Source: CAVZOY01 sp963777095 (GTDB lineage Bacteria; Actinomycetota; Actinomycetes; Mycobacteriales; Geodermatophilaceae). From it: a stretch of DNA of 64,000 nucleotides. Location of the stretch: positions 806,001-870,000 of the forward strand of contig CAVZOY010000006.1 in assembly GCA_963777095.1 (NCBI GenBank), in the 5' to 3' direction. The translations under genes and the position numbers were made by a program. The notes below the pieces were generated by a model. It saw only the letters and a program-made list of their open reading frames with translations, ran no database searches and was not told the DNA's origin. This document shows positions 38,927-48,459 of the stretch, piece after piece. Every line of letters starts with the position of its first letter. The stretch's first letter is position 1.

Positions 38927-40459
38927 TCAGCCCTTGCCTTTCCCGCGGCCGTTGCCGTTGCCGCCGTCCTTGTCCTTGTCCTTGCCGTTCCCGCCCTTGC
39001 CGGGCTTGCCGCTGCGTGTCGCCACCTCTTCCGCCGGCTCCGGCGGCGGTGCCGCCCGGCTCCCGCCGCTGACGACTGGCCCGCGGCCACGGCGCGACCG
39101 CCGTCGGACGTGCCGACGTCGGCGGAGGTCGCCGTCGGGGCGACGGCGTAGGTGACGGTGACGACGTCGCCGGGCGCGAGCGCACCGGTCGGCGTCACCT
39201 CGAGCACCGTTCCGGGCTCGGCGGCCGCGGTCTCCTCGGCGACCCGGTCGACGCGCAGACCCAGCGCCGCCAGGGCGGCCTCCACCTCGTCGACCGGCCG
39301 GCCGACGGAGTCGGCGGCCACGACCACCACGGCGGACGGCGACGCGCTCGGGCTCCTCCGCCGTCGCGGCGGCCACCGGCGCCGGCGTGGCGGGCGCGAG
39401 CACGGTCAGCCCGGCGACCGCGAGGCCGGCGCCGGCGAGCAGCGCGACGGCCGGTCCCAGCACCCGGCGGCGCACCGTCCGGGGCGGCCGCGGCGCCGGT
39501 ACCGCGGGGGCGGCGGGCCACACGACGGCCAGCGGACGGGTGCCGCCGTCCGCCGAGCGCCGCGGCCGGCACCTCGCGGCCGGCGAGCACGTCGTCGACG
39601 GCCGAGCGCGGACGGCGGCGCCGTCCGGGAAGCGCGCGGCCGGGTCCTTGAGCAGCATCCGCCCGACCAGGCTGCGGACGGCGTCCGGCACGTCGTCGGG
39701 CAGCGGGTCGGGGACGTCGCGGATCTGCCGCAGCGCGATCTGGACGGCGTTGTCGCCGTCGAAGGCGCGGCGACCGGCGAGGCACTCGTAGGCGATCATG
39801 CCGAGCGCGTAGACGTCGCTGGCGGGGCCGGCCTGGCGGCCCTCGGCCTGCTCCGGCGAGAGGTAGTGGGCCGTGCCGACGACCTGGCCGGTCTGGGTGA
39901 GCGGCACGCTGGCGGCCGACCAGGCGATGCCGAAGTCGGTGACGGTCACCCGCCCGTCGGGGGAGACCAGCAGGTTGCCGGGCTTGACGTCGCGGTGCAC
40001 GACGCCGGCCTCGTGCGCGGCGGCGAGCGCGGCCGCGGCCTGCCGCAGGAGCGCGAGCGTGCGCGGGGCGTCGAGCCGGCCCTCCCGGGCGAGCAGCGCC
40101 GACAGCGGCTCGCCGTCCACGAGCTCCATGACGAGGTAGGCCAGCTGCCCGCCGCCGTCGGGGGCGGGCACCTCGCCGTAGTCGTGCACCGCGGCGATGC
40201 CGTCGTGCGCCAGCACGGCCGCGTGCTGGGCCTCGGCCCGGAACCGGGCGAGGAAGGTCTCGTTGCCGCTGAACTCGCTGCGCAGCACCTTCACCGCGAC
40301 GGTGCGGCCGAGCAGCAGGTCGCGGGCCCGCCAGACGTGGCCCATGCCGCCGGTGGCGATCAGCTGGGTGAGCTCGTACCGGTCGGCGACGGAGCACCGG
40401 CTCAGGGTGCCACCGGGGGAGAGGTGCCACCTCTCGGTGTCCCCCGGTCGTGGACTCAC
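38927..40459 (-). CDS. Ser/Thr protein kinase with PASTA domain, copy 2, frameshifted
   Basis: The kinase domain (about residues 25-290) has the Gly loop ATGGMGHVWRARDLLLG, the ATP-binding Lys in VAVKVLRSEF, the catalytic loop GVVHRDVKPGNLL, DFGIAWSAAS and PEQAEGR. A membrane segment follows (VLGPAVALLAGAGLAVAGLTV), then one PASTA repeat (VVVVAADSVGRPVDEVEAALAALGL) and a Lys/Gly/Asp-rich tail. Frameshifts near 39345, 39550, 39605 and 39080 affect the juxtamembrane and tail parts; the kinase domain is intact. GTG 40459 overlaps the upstream kinase stop (GTGA). It phosphorylates unknown envelope or division proteins. Confidence 0.82.
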   Translation of the reverse strand: MSPRPGDTERWHLSPGGTLSRCSVADRYELTQLIATGGMGHVWRARDLLLGRTVAVKVLRSEFSGNETFLARFRAEAQHAAVLAHDGIAAVHDYGEVPAPDGGGQLAYLVMELVDGEPLSALLAREGRLDAPRTLALLRQAAAALAAAHEAGVVHRDVKPGNLLVSPDGRVTVTDFGIAWSAASVPLTQTGQVVGTAHYLSPEQAEGRQAGPASDVYALGMIAYECLAGRRAFDGDNAVQIALRQIRDVPDPLPDDVPDAVRSLVGRMLLKDPAARFPDGAAVRARPSTTCSPAARCRPRRSADGGTRPLAVVWPAAPAVPAPRPPRTVRRRVLGPAVALLAGAGLAVAGLTVLAPATPAPVAAATAEEPERVAVRRGGRGRRLRRPAGRRGGGRPGGAGSARRPGRRGDRGRRARNGARGDADRCARARRRRHRHLRRRPDGDLRRRRHVRRRSRRGRGPVVSGGSRAAPPPEPAEEVATRSGKPGKGGNGKDKDKDGGNGNGRGKGKG

Positions 40460-42154
40460 TCCGCCGCGGTGCTCCCGGAGGCGACCGTGCCGGCGGACTG
40501 GGCGGACGACGACGCCGCGGCCGACGAGCTGGCCGGGGCGCTGGGCTCGGTGGTCACCGATCGGCTCCGTGGGCTCCTCGGAGTCGGTCGGGGTCGTCGC
40601 TCGGCGTCGGCTCCGGAGCGGACGACGGGGCGGACGTGCCCGCGGCCGGATCCTCGCTGCCGCCGGTGGCGGTGTCGGTGGGCTCCTCGCTGACGACGGG
40701 CCTCGTCCTCCGGGGGTGCAGAGGACTCGGCGGGCGTGCCGCCCGTGATCGCCGACGTGACGTCCGCGTCGTCGGACGTTCCGCTTCCGGACGAGTCCCC
40801 GGACCCGCCCGGAGCCGTGGCGACGACGATCCGGACGGTCGCGCCGGGCTCGAGGCGCTGCCCCGTCGGCTGGATCCCGATGACGGTGCCCGGCGTCGGC
40901 GTCCGCGCTCTCGCGGGTCTCGCGCTGCACGGTGAGGCCCAGCGCGGCCAGCTGCACGGCCACCTCGTCGGCCGGCCGGCCGAGGAAGTCGTCCTCGTCG
41001 AGCACGATGGCGCGTCCTGCAGCTGGGCGGCGGCCTCGGCGGGCGGGTTGCCGTTGCCGGCCAGACCCTGCAGCACCATCGCCGCGATGCCGGCGCCCGC
41101 GAGCAGCCCGAGCAGGGGCAACAGGACGACGGCGATCCGGCTGCGCATGCGCCGGGCCGGCGCCGCGGCGGGGACGCGCCCGCCGGCGCCCGGTGACGGC
41201 GGGCCCGCGACCGGCGGTCGCGCGGGATCGGGGCGGGTCCGGGCGCGGGACGGGTCGGCGGAGGCGTCGACCGCCGGACGCGACGACGGTGGTCGGCGCC
41301 GGGTCGATCGACCGGCCCGCTCGCGCACCGCCTCGACGGCCGCGAGGAAGGCGGCGCCGTCCGGGAAGCGCTGGGCGGGGTCCTTGGCCAGCGCCCGGCG
41401 GATCAGCGTCCGCACGCGGGCGGGCAGGACGTCGGGCAGCGGTTCGGGCTCCTCGCGCACCTGCTTGAGCGCGATGGTGACCGCGTTCTCGCCGTCGAAG
41501 GCCGGGTGGCCGGTGAGGCACTCGTAGCCGATCAGGCCGAGCGCGTAGACGTCGCTGGCGGGCGAGGCGTGGCGCCCCTCGGCCTGCTCGGGCGAGAGGT
41601 ACTGCGGCGTGCCCAGGACCTGGCCGGTCTGGGTGAGCGCGACGCTGCGGGCCGACCAGGCGATGCCGAAGTCGGTGATCTTCACGTCGCCCTGCGGGCG
41701 TGACCAGGATGTTCCCGGGCTTCACGTCGCGGTGGACCATCCCCGCCCGGTGGGCCTCGGCGAGACCGGCGGCCGTCTGCCCGAGGATCCGGAGCGTCGT
41801 GGCGGTGTCCAGCCCGCCGGAGCCGCGGATCACCTCGTTGAGCGGCCTGCCCTCGACCAGCTCCATGACCAGATAGGCCAGGGTCTCGCCGCTGCCGTCC
41901 TGCGCGACCGTCTCGCCGTAGTCGTAGACGCAGGCGATGTGCGGGTGGCTCAGCGCCGCGGCGTTCTGGGCCTCGGCGCGGAAGCGGGCGAGGAAGGTCG
42001 CGTCGCCGGTGTACTCGCTGCGGAGGACCTTGACGGCGACCGGACGGCCGAGCAGCACGTCGGTGCCGCGCCAGACCTGACCCATGCCGCCGGCGGCGAC
42101 GAGCCCGCCGAGCTCGTACCGGTCGCCCAGGCACGTCCGACCGGGTTCGACCAC
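40456..42154 (-). CDS. Ser/Thr protein kinase with PASTA domain, copy 1, frameshifted
   Basis: The kinase domain has LVAAGGMGQVWRGTDVLLG, VAVKVLRSEYTGD, GMVHRDVKPGNILVTPAG, ITDFGIAWSARS and PEQAEGR. Then come a membrane segment (IAVVLLPLLGLLAGAGIAAMVL), a PASTA repeat (FLGRPADEVAVQLAALGLTVQ then GTVIGIQPTGQRLEPGATVRI) and a Ser/Thr/Glu-rich tail. Breaks lie near 41701 (just before DFG), about 41010, 40895 and 40700. GTG 42154 has GAGGAG seven bases upstream. It lies immediately upstream of a close relative, so the pair probably arose by tandem duplication. Confidence 0.82.
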
Positions 42155-42381
42155 CGGGTCACTCCTCTGTCCTGCTCGTCCTCCCGGCGCCACCGCCTTC
42201 GGGCGCTGCTGCCGGCTGGTCAAGGCCACTGCGTCGTGCGCCTATTCCTGGATGTCCGATCTCGGCGGTTCCGTACACATGGATCACCCCTTCGGACCAG
42301 CGGGTCCGGGCGGGCGCGGCGTCTGGCAGGGTTCCCCGCGGACGGCCCGACGGCGGCCGCGGCACGAGAGGCGGGACGACG

Positions 42382-43176
42382 ATGTCCGAGACCCCGGCCT
42401 CCGGGACGGTCACCCGGACCGACGCCGACGGCGTCGCCACGCTGACCCTGCTGCGCCCGGGCCTGACGCACGAGTCCCGGCACGAGCTGCTCGCCGCCGT
42501 CGAGGCGGTGAGCGGCCGACCCGTCGGTGCGCGCGGTGCTGCTCACCGGCAGCGGCCGGGCGTTCTGCGTCGGCCAGGACCTCGGGCCAGCACGTCGAGG
42601 CGCTGCGCGGGAACGCGGCGCTGTCGCTGTCGGTGGTCGAGGACGAGTACAACCCGCTGGTCCGCGCCCTCGCCGCGCTGCGCGTGCCGCTCGTGGTCGG
42701 CATCAACGGCGCGTGCGCGGGCGCCGGGCTGGGGATCGCCCTGGCCGGCGACCTGCGGGTGGCCGCGGCGGGCGCGAAGTTCACCACCGCGTTCACCGGC
42801 ATCGGGCTGGGCAGCGACTCGGCGCTGGCCTGGCGGCTGGTGCACGCGGTCGGCGCTGCGCGCGCCGCCGAGCTGCTGCTGCTCGCCGAGCCGTTCCCGG
42901 CCGAGACGGCGCTGCAGTGGGGGCTGGTGAACCGGGTCGTCGAGGCCGAGCGGGTGCTCGAGGAGGCGCGGGCGCTCGCCGTCCGGCTGGCGTCCGGCCC
43001 GACGGCGGCCTACGCGGCGGTCAAGCAGGTGCTGGCGGCCGCGGCGACCGACGGGCTCGAGGAGACGCTGGGCCGCGAGGCGGTGCTGCAGGTCGCAGCT
43101 CGGGCGGACCGCCGACCACGCCGAGGCGGTCGAGGCGTTCCTCGCCAAGCGGGCTCCGCGCTTCACCGGCCGCTGA
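42382..43176 (+). CDS. enoyl-CoA hydratase/isomerase, three frameshifts
   Basis: The crotonase-family protein reads MSETPASGTVTRTDADGVAT, then VRAVLLTGSGRAFCVGQDLG, PLVVGINGACAGAGLGIALAGD with the oxyanion-hole backbone, KFTTAFTGIGLGSDSALAW and EPFPAETALQWGLVNRVV. The C-terminus TADHAEAVEAFLAKR is usual for PaaG-like members. Three one-base insertions (near 42517, 42584, 43096) cancel over the full length, so start and stop stay in register. The length after correction is 263 residues. The substrate chain is unknown. Confidence 0.82.
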
Positions 43177-43192
43177 GGCGACAGCCCACTGA

Positions 43193-43278
43193 TGATCAGG
43201 TGACCTGATCAGCATCTGGGCGGTCCTGACTCACTGTCGACGCTGAGCTAGGACCCAACTGATCAGCCTGGCTGATCA
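43193..43278. repeat. cluster of three nested palindromes
   Basis: TGATCAGGTGACCTGATCA (43193-43211) and TGATCAGCCTGGCTGATCA (43260-43278) are perfect 19-bp palindromes with the same TGATCA ends and different cores, 67 bp centre to centre. Between them GGTCCTGACTCA (43222-43233) and TGAGCTAGGACC (43244-43255) form a 12-bp inverted repeat with two mismatches, centred on GTCGAC. The array fills the gap after the enoyl-CoA hydratase. The function is unknown; it could be a multi-site operator, recombination site or terminator array. Confidence 0.7.
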
Positions 43279-43350
43279 ACATGAGGGGTCGTGCGCCTGC
43301 CGCCGGGGTTCCCCAACGCCCGGCGGCAGGGCGTCAGGGCGCCCGGTGCG

Positions 43351-43569
43351 TCAGGCGGTGAGCGAGGCGCAGACCGGGCACACGTCGCGGGCGGCCACCG
43401 GCCACGCCTGCTCGGTGTCCACCCGGGCCAGCGAGCCGCACAGCGTCAGCTCGCACGCGCCGTCCAGCTCCGACGTCGGGCGGTGCATCTCGACGGCGTG
43501 CCACAGCGCGGCGGTGGGGCCGTGCGCACGGCTGCGGGCCGCGGCGTGGACGGTGATCGAGAGCGTCAT
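43351..43569 (-). CDS. small Cys-containing protein, 72 aa
   Basis: The frame from ATG 43569 gives MTLSITVHAAARSRAHGPT and ends CGSLARVDTEQAWPVAARDV then CPVCASLTA. Four Cys occur as C-x4-C and C-x2-C, a possible zinc or iron site; a Cys-His pattern is common in such actinobacterial mini-proteins. The ribosome binding site is weak. It is convergent with the plus-strand enoyl-CoA hydratase and downstream of glsB. The function is unknown. Confidence 0.5.
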   Translation of the reverse strand: MTLSITVHAAARSRAHGPTAALWHAVEMHRPTSELDGACELTLCGSLARVDTEQAWPVAARDVCPVCASLTA

Positions 43570-43653
43570 GCAGAGAAGGTCGGCACGCGGCCCCGCCCGG
43601 CTGACGGCTCCGGGTCCCCTCCTCCCCCCGAGGGGTGACCCCCGGGCAAACGA

Positions 43654-43695
43654 CGACGCCCGGTCCCCCGCCGGGTGGCGGAGGACCGGGCGTCG
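43654..43695 (-). terminator. 13-bp stem terminator after glsB
   Basis: Arms 43654-43666 and 43683-43695 are perfect complements, including GACGCCCGGTCC/GGACCGGGCGTC, with a 16-base loop region. It begins 18 bases beyond the stop of the glsB-like gene on the minus strand. Confidence 0.7.
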
Positions 43696-43712
43696 GCCGG
43701 GTGCGGTGCGGT

Positions 43713-43986
43713 CTAGCGGACGGCGCGGTTGCGGCCCGCCGTCCCTGCGTAGAGGCCGACCAGGATCACGGCGGCCACCACGGCGAGGATGAAGCCCAGG
43801 ACGTTGAGCTCGAAGATGTCGCCCGTGCCGAAGAAGCTGGCGATCAAGCCGCCGATCAGAGCACCGACGACGCCGCAGCACCATCGTCATCACGATGCTC
43901 ATCTGCTGCTTGCCCGGCTTGATCAGCCGCGCCAGCGCTCCGATGATCAGGCCGACCACGATCAGGCCCAGGATGTCCAGGATCAC
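43713..43986 (-). CDS. GlsB/YeaQ/YmgE family stress membrane protein, one frameshift
   Basis: This small membrane protein of about 90 residues has three hydrophobic helices: ILDILGLIVVGLIIGALARLIKPGKQQM, then VVGALIGGLIASFFGTGDIF and VLGFILAVVAAVILVGLYAG, ending RNRAVR. The Gly-rich helices and GKQ turn are family hallmarks. One extra base near 43876 separates the halves. The start GTG 43986 has AAGGAG eight bases upstream. The family is linked to general stress responses; the mechanism is unknown. Confidence 0.8.
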
Positions 43987-44138
43987 GTGCGTTCTCCTTC
44001 GTTCGAACCGACTCGAGCCCCCGTCCCGGCGCTCGCCGGGTGCCCGGAGCCGGTGCACGACGGTTCATTACCCACCCGTCCGCCGCTCACGCGCAGGTCC
44101 TCCGATCGGAGGACGGTCACGTTCTGGATACAACGTGG

Positions 44139-44595
44139 TCAGATCGCCGCGACGTGCTGCTCGAGCCGCCCCAGCTCGCCCTCGAGGGTCCGCTCCACCA
44201 GCCGCTGCAGGGAGCGCCGCTGCAGCGCGCCGACCAGTGCGCCGCCGGTGGTCTCGCAGCGCAGGGTCACCGCCACCTGCGTGCCGCCGGAGGACGTGCC
44301 GGTCAGCTCGAGCCGCGTCGTCCACACCTCGCCGGCCCGCTCCAGCCGGGTGGTGGCCCGGCGGGGCGGGGCCCACTCGACGATCTCGCCGGAGGTCCCC
44401 CGCGGCGGGGGCGCGGCCCCGTCGATCCGGCCCGGGGCGCAGACGAACGTGGCCCCCCGACCGCTGCCCGTGACGAGCGTAGGAGACGTCGCAGACCGCG
44501 CAGTACGGCCGGAGCACGGCCAGCGCCTCCCACACCTGCCGCGGCGGTTCGGGCAGCGAGCGGCTGCCGGTCGCTTCGGCCACCCGTCCGGCCAC
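44139..44595 (-). CDS. SRPBCC-superfamily protein, one frameshift
   Basis: The reading joins MAGRVAEATGSRSLPEPPRQ and VWEALAVLRPYCAVCDVSY with a second frame containing VTGSGRGATFVCAPGRIDG, WTTRLELTGTSSGGTQVAVT and SLQRLVERTLEGELGRLEQH. The last helix (about 40 residues) is typical of START-like polyketide-cyclase/SRPBCC folds, which bind hydrophobic ligands. One base is extra near 44481. GTG 44595 directly follows the GntR stop, so the two are co-transcribed. The ligand is unknown. Confidence 0.65.
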
Positions 44596-45336
44596 TCAGC
44601 GACCGCCGACCGAGACCTCGAACTCCACCTGGCTCACGTCCGGCCGCAGCCGGGAGAAGCTGTGCACCAGCGGGTGCCCCTCGGTGTCGCGCACGGTGGT
44701 GCGGACGACGAGCAGCGGGGAGCCGGCCACGATCCGCAGCAGGTCCGCCTCGTCCGGGGCCGCCGTGCCGACGTCGACGACGATGCGGGCGTGTGCGAGG
44801 TCGGCGCCGTACTCGCGGCGGAGGTACTCGTAGAGCGAGCCGGAGCTGAAGTCCTCCACCGCCGCCTTCGGGAACAGCCGGGCCGGCAGGAAGCTGTGCG
44901 CGACGTGGTTGGGCAGGTCCGTCGACGCTGCGCAGCCGCTCGAGCTCGACGACGTCCTCGGGTCCGTCGAGCTGAGCTCGGCCGCGACCGGCGCCGGGGC
45001 GGGCACGATCCGCTGGTTGAGCACCGTGGTGCCCACCTGGGCGCCCTGCTCGGTCATGACCGAGCTCCACCCGGCGATCCGGTGGACGAAGCTCTCCCGG
45101 TACTCGTGCCGGATCCCCGGCCGGGTCACGTACGTGCCGCGGCCCTGCTCGCGCACCAGATGTCCGTCGGCGACCAGCCCGTCGACGGCGCGGCGCAGGG
45201 TGATCCGGCTGACGCCGTACTCGGCGCAGAGCACCGGCTCGGGCGGGAGCAGGGTGTGCTCGGGAAGGGCGGACACGCGCCGACGGAGGTGCTCGCGGAC
45301 CGAGAGGTACTTCGGTCCGGCTACCGGGGAGCTCAC
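44596..45336 (-). CDS. GntR/HutC-family regulator with UTRA domain
   Basis: The N-terminal winged helix has VREHLRRRVSALPEHTLLPPEP then LCAEYGVSRITLRRAVDGLVADGHLV and RGTYVTRP. The UTRA ligand-binding domain covers about residues 90-246 (HEYRESFVHRIAGWSSVMTEQG, GSLYEYLRREYGADLAHARI, VVRTTVRDTEGHPLVHSFSRLRPD). A short stretch (about 44925-44955) reads better in another frame (DVVELERLRSVDDLPN), which implies a compensating pair of indels. It is divergent from phosphofructokinase, with AGACGTC repeats between, so it may sense a sugar phosphate and control both. Confidence 0.82.
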   Translation of the reverse strand: MSSPVAGPKYLSVREHLRRRVSALPEHTLLPPEPVLCAEYGVSRITLRRAVDGLVADGHLVREQGRGTYVTRPGIRHEYRESFVHRIAGWSSVMTEQGAQVGTTVLNQRIVPAPAPVAAELSSTDPRTSSSSSGCAASTDLPNHVAHSFLPARLFPKAAVEDFSSGSLYEYLRREYGADLAHARIVVDVGTAAPDEADLLRIVAGSPLLVVRTTVRDTEGHPLVHSFSRLRPDVSQVEFEVSVGGR

Positions 45337-45357
45337 CCGTCAAAGGTATCGCCCGAC

Positions 45358-45459
45358 GAGACGTCTGGTCGTCATGTCGTCCGAGACGTCCGTCGCGGCG
45401 CATCTCCGCGACGCGCCGGGCGTCGCCCGTCGAGGTGAATCATCAAGACGTCATGACGT
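45358..45459. promoter_or_regulatory. AGACGTC repeats and ACGTCATGACGT dyad between gntR and pfkA
   Basis: AGACGTC occurs at about 45359, 45384 and 45447, the last overlapping the perfect 12-bp palindrome ACGTCATGACGT at 45448-45459. The repeats fill the divergent gap between a UTRA-type regulator and phosphofructokinase, where an autoregulatory operator is expected. The assignment to this GntR protein is inferred. Confidence 0.4.
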
Positions 45460-45492
45460 ATGGTCGCCGCTCACCTTCGGAAGGAGCAGCCG

Positions 45493-46522
45493 GTGCGCAT
45501 CGGTGTCCTCACCGGCGGGGGCGACTGCCCCGGTCTCAACGCCGTCATCCGGTCCGTGGTCCGGACGGCGACCACCTCACTACGACAGCACGGTCATCGG
45601 CTTCCGCGACGGCTGGCGCGGACTGCTCGAGGACCGCACCACGCCGCTCGACATCGCCGCGGTCGACGGCCTGCTCACCCGCGGCGGCACCACCCTGGGC
45701 TCCGCCCGCGTCGAGCCGGAGCGGATCGACGCCGGCGTCGCCGACATGAAGGCCGTGCTGGCCCGCCACGACGTCGACGTCCTCATCCCGATCGGCGGCG
45801 AGGGCACGCTCACCGCCGCCCACCTGCTCTCGCAGGCCGGCGTCCCGGTGGTCGGCATCCCGAAGACGATCGACAACGACATCGACGGCACCGACCTCAC
45901 CTTCGGCTTCGACACCGCGGTCTCCATCGCCACCGAGATGATCGACCGGCTGCACACGACGGCCGAGTCGCACCAGCGGGTGCTGCTGGTCGAGGTCATG
46001 GGCCGGCACGCCGGCTGGATCGCGCTGCACGCCGGGCTCGCGTCCGGCGCGCACGTCACGCTCGTGCCCGAGGCGCCGTTCGACGTCGACGAGGTCTGCC
46101 GGCTCGTCGAGGCGCGCTTCGACCGCGGCGACACCCACGTGATCGGCGTCGTCGCCGAGGGCGCCGTCCCGATGCCCGGCACCATGGCGCTGCGCGACGG
46201 CGGGGTCGACGAGTTCGGCCACCGCCGGTTCACCGGCGTCGCCTCGCAGCTCGGCGAGGAGCTCGAGCGGCGCACCGGCAAGGAGGTGCGGACGACGGTG
46301 CTCGGCCACGTCCAGCGCGGGGGCACCCCCACGTCCTTCGACCGCGTGCTCGCCACGCGCTTCGGCCTGCACGCGACGGTCGCCGCGCACGAGGGCGCAC
46401 ACGGTCGGATGGTGGCGCTGCGCGGCACCGAGATCGAGCTCGTGCCGCTGGCCCGTGCGGTGGCCCGGCTCAAGACCGTGACGCCGTCGCGGCTCGCGGA
46501 GACCGGCGCCTTCACCGGCTGA
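45493..46522 (+). CDS. pfkA: 6-phosphofructokinase, one frameshift
   Basis: The product (about 342 residues) phosphorylates fructose 6-phosphate in glycolysis. It has GVLTGGGDCPGLNAVIR, IGFRDGWRGLLED, IPIGGEGTLTAAHLL, GIPKTIDNDIDGTD with the catalytic Asp, VMGRHAGWIALHAG and GHVQRGGTPTSFDRVLATRFG. Gly in GGEGT favours ATP as donor, while the Lys in PKTIDND is more usual in PPi enzymes; actinobacterial ATP enzymes share this mix. GTG 45493 has AAGGAG six bases upstream. One extra base lies near 45583. It is probably regulated by the divergent GntR gene. Confidence 0.88.
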
Positions 46523-46597
46523 GCGGCGGCGCGACGGAACTCGATCGCGCGAAACTGCCGGCTCCCGGGTGGCCGACACGCGGATCCAGCAGGGACG

Positions 46598-47208
46598 ATG
46601 GGCGACGTGACGGGGGAAGTGGGGCGGCGCGAGGAAAAGCGCCGACAGACGCACCAGCGCATCTTCGACGAGGCGATGCGACTGTTCCGGGAGCGAGGGC
46701 TTCGAGGCCGTCGCCGTCGGCGACATCGCCAAGGCGGCCGGCGTCTCGGTGCCGACCTTCTACGCGCACTACGACAGCAAGGAGACCATCCTGATGCCCC
46801 TCCCGACGCGGGAGGAGATCGTACGCGGTCATCGCCGCTCAGCCCGACGACCTTCCGGCCGCCGAGCGGGCGCGCGGAGCCATCTTCCAGTGGCTGGACA
46901 TGGTCGAGGCCCATGCACGCGAGGAGCGTGCTCTCGAGCGGTGGCGGATCATCGCGGCGACGCCGTCCCTGCGACTCCGGACCGCGGAGTTCGAGCGGGC
47001 GACCGCCGCGATGGCGCTCGACGCCTTGCACGCGGCGGACGGTCACCGACCGCCGCCGGCCGTCGAGGTCGCGCTCGCCGCCTTGATGTCCGCCTACACC
47101 CAGATCGTGCTCCGCTGGGCAGATGACAACGGGGCGCGCCCGCTGCGGACGGTGGCCGACGAGGTGCTGGGCGAGCTGCGCGAGCAGATGGGCTCAGGCT
47201 CCGCCTGA
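46598..47208 (+). CDS. TetR-family regulator, two frameshifts
   Basis: The helix-turn-helix reads RQTHQRIFDEAMRLFREEGF, then VAVGDIAKAAGVSVPTFYAHYDSKETIL, standard for TetR. The ligand domain continues EEIVAVIAAQPDDLPAAERARG, FQWLDMVEAHAREERALERW and VALAALMSAYTQIVLRWADD. Extra bases near 46694 and 46825 break it; the total length is two over a multiple of three, as expected for two insertions. It ends in a hairpin shared with the convergent phosphoesterase gene. The ligand and targets are unknown. Confidence 0.8.
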
Positions 47209-47210
47209 GC
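47192..47210. terminator. bidirectional hairpin containing two stop codons
   Basis: GCTCAGGC-TCC-GCCTGAGC is a perfect 8-bp stem. The plus-strand TGA (47206-47208) ends the TetR gene, and the minus-strand TGA (47196-47194) ends the phosphoesterase gene, so the convergent genes overlap inside the stem. It probably terminates both transcripts. Confidence 0.55.
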
Positions 47211-48434
47211 GCAGCTCGATCACGACGACCTCGGGTCGGGCGCCGATCCGCATCGGCGGGCCCCAGTTGCCGGCGCCCGGCGGTGACGTACAGCTGGGTG
47301 CTCGCCGATCCGCGAGAGGCCCTCGACCGCCGGCTGGTCGAGCCGGATGGCGTAGTCGAACGGCCAGAGCTGCCCGCCGTGCGTGTGGCCGGACAGCTGC
47401 AGGTCCACCCCGGCGGCGCGGGCCTGCTCGACCATGAACGGCTGGTGGGCCAGCAGCACGACCGGGACCGCGTCGTCCCGGCCGTCGAGCGCGGCGTCGA
47501 GGTCGGCGCCGTGGCCGGGCACGCCGGAGCCGGCGGCGGTGCGGTCGTCGATGCCGGCCAGGTCGAACGTGGCCCCGCCCCGGCCGATCGGCCACCCGCT
47601 CGTTGCGCAGCACGTCGACGCCCGAGCGTCGGGCAGGTGGCGCATCCAGCCCTCGGTGTCGGTGAAGTACTCGTGGTTGCCGGTGACGAAGAAGACGCCC
47701 TGCGCGCTGACCAGGTCGGCCAGCGGGGCGACGTCCCGCGCAGCTCCTCGACCGGCGCGTCGACCAGGTCGCCGACGATCGCGACGACGTCCGGCTGCTG
47801 CTCGTTGACCAGCTCGACCACGCCGCTCGAGCCGAGCCCGGCGCCACGTCGCCGAGAGGTGGGCGTCGCTGAAGGTGACGATCCGCAGCCCGTCGAGCGC
47901 GGGGTCGAGCCGGGGCAGCGTGATCGGCACCCGGCGCACCGCCGGGGTGATGTTGGCGAGCACGGCACCGGTGCCCGCCGTGCCCAGGGCGACCACCCCG
48001 GCGGTCACCGCGATCCCGCGGGCCAGGAAGAGCCGCGACGCGCGACGGCCGGGGCAGGCGCCGGATCCGGGTCGGCTGCCGCCGGTCCGCTCGCGGAGCG
48101 GTCGGCGCCGGGCGGCGCGGCGGCGCCCGGCCAGCCGCGCGACGAGCCGCACCGGCTCGAGCACCAGCAGGGCCAGGAACAGGTAGAACGCGATCCCCAG
48201 CCAGCTGAAGGCGGCCCACTCCAGCGGTGCGGCGGCGGCCAGCGGCAGCTGCGAGCCCAGGGGCACGGCGACGGCGATCAGCAGCCCGAGCGCGACGACC
48301 AGCCAGGTGAGCCGACGGCGGAGCCGGCCCGGCCGCGTGGTGCTGCGCACCATCCGGAACCAGATCCAGCCGTGCAGCACGAGCACCGCGAGCAGGACGA
48401 CGGTGGCGAAACCCAGCAGGCGGATGATGGACAG
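47194..48434 (-). CDS. membrane metallophosphoesterase, frameshifted
   Basis: The N-terminal half has four or five membrane segments (LLGFATVVLLAVLVLHGWIW, LTWLVVALGLLIAVAVPLG and others). The C-terminal half is a calcineurin-like phosphoesterase: RIVTFSDAHLSATW, DVVAIVGDLVDAPVEELRG, GVFFVTGNHEYFTDTEGW, VVLLAHQPFMVEQ and LQLSGHTHGGQLWPF, with the metal-binding Asp, Asn and His residues present. Several one-base insertions occur (near 47303, 47278, 47610, 47745, 47850). The start is uncertain: GGAGGA precedes a CTG at 48434. Lipid or nucleotide phosphates are possible substrates. Confidence 0.75.
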
Positions 48435-48459
48435 GGGTTCCTCCGAGGTCGGGCCGGGC

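Noticed and set aside
38927..42229. Single 1100-codon double kinase
   Set aside because: It is two genes: the first kinase continues in another frame after a one-base insertion near 41701, and a GTGA stop/start separates them at 40456-40459.
42220..42247. TCAA-N16-GCCTAT upstream of the enoyl-CoA hydratase
   Set aside because: The spacing fits but the -10 lacks the central G and there is no supporting context.
43654..43695. Possible small RNA
   Set aside because: The hairpin sits directly after a gene stop and is better explained as a terminator.
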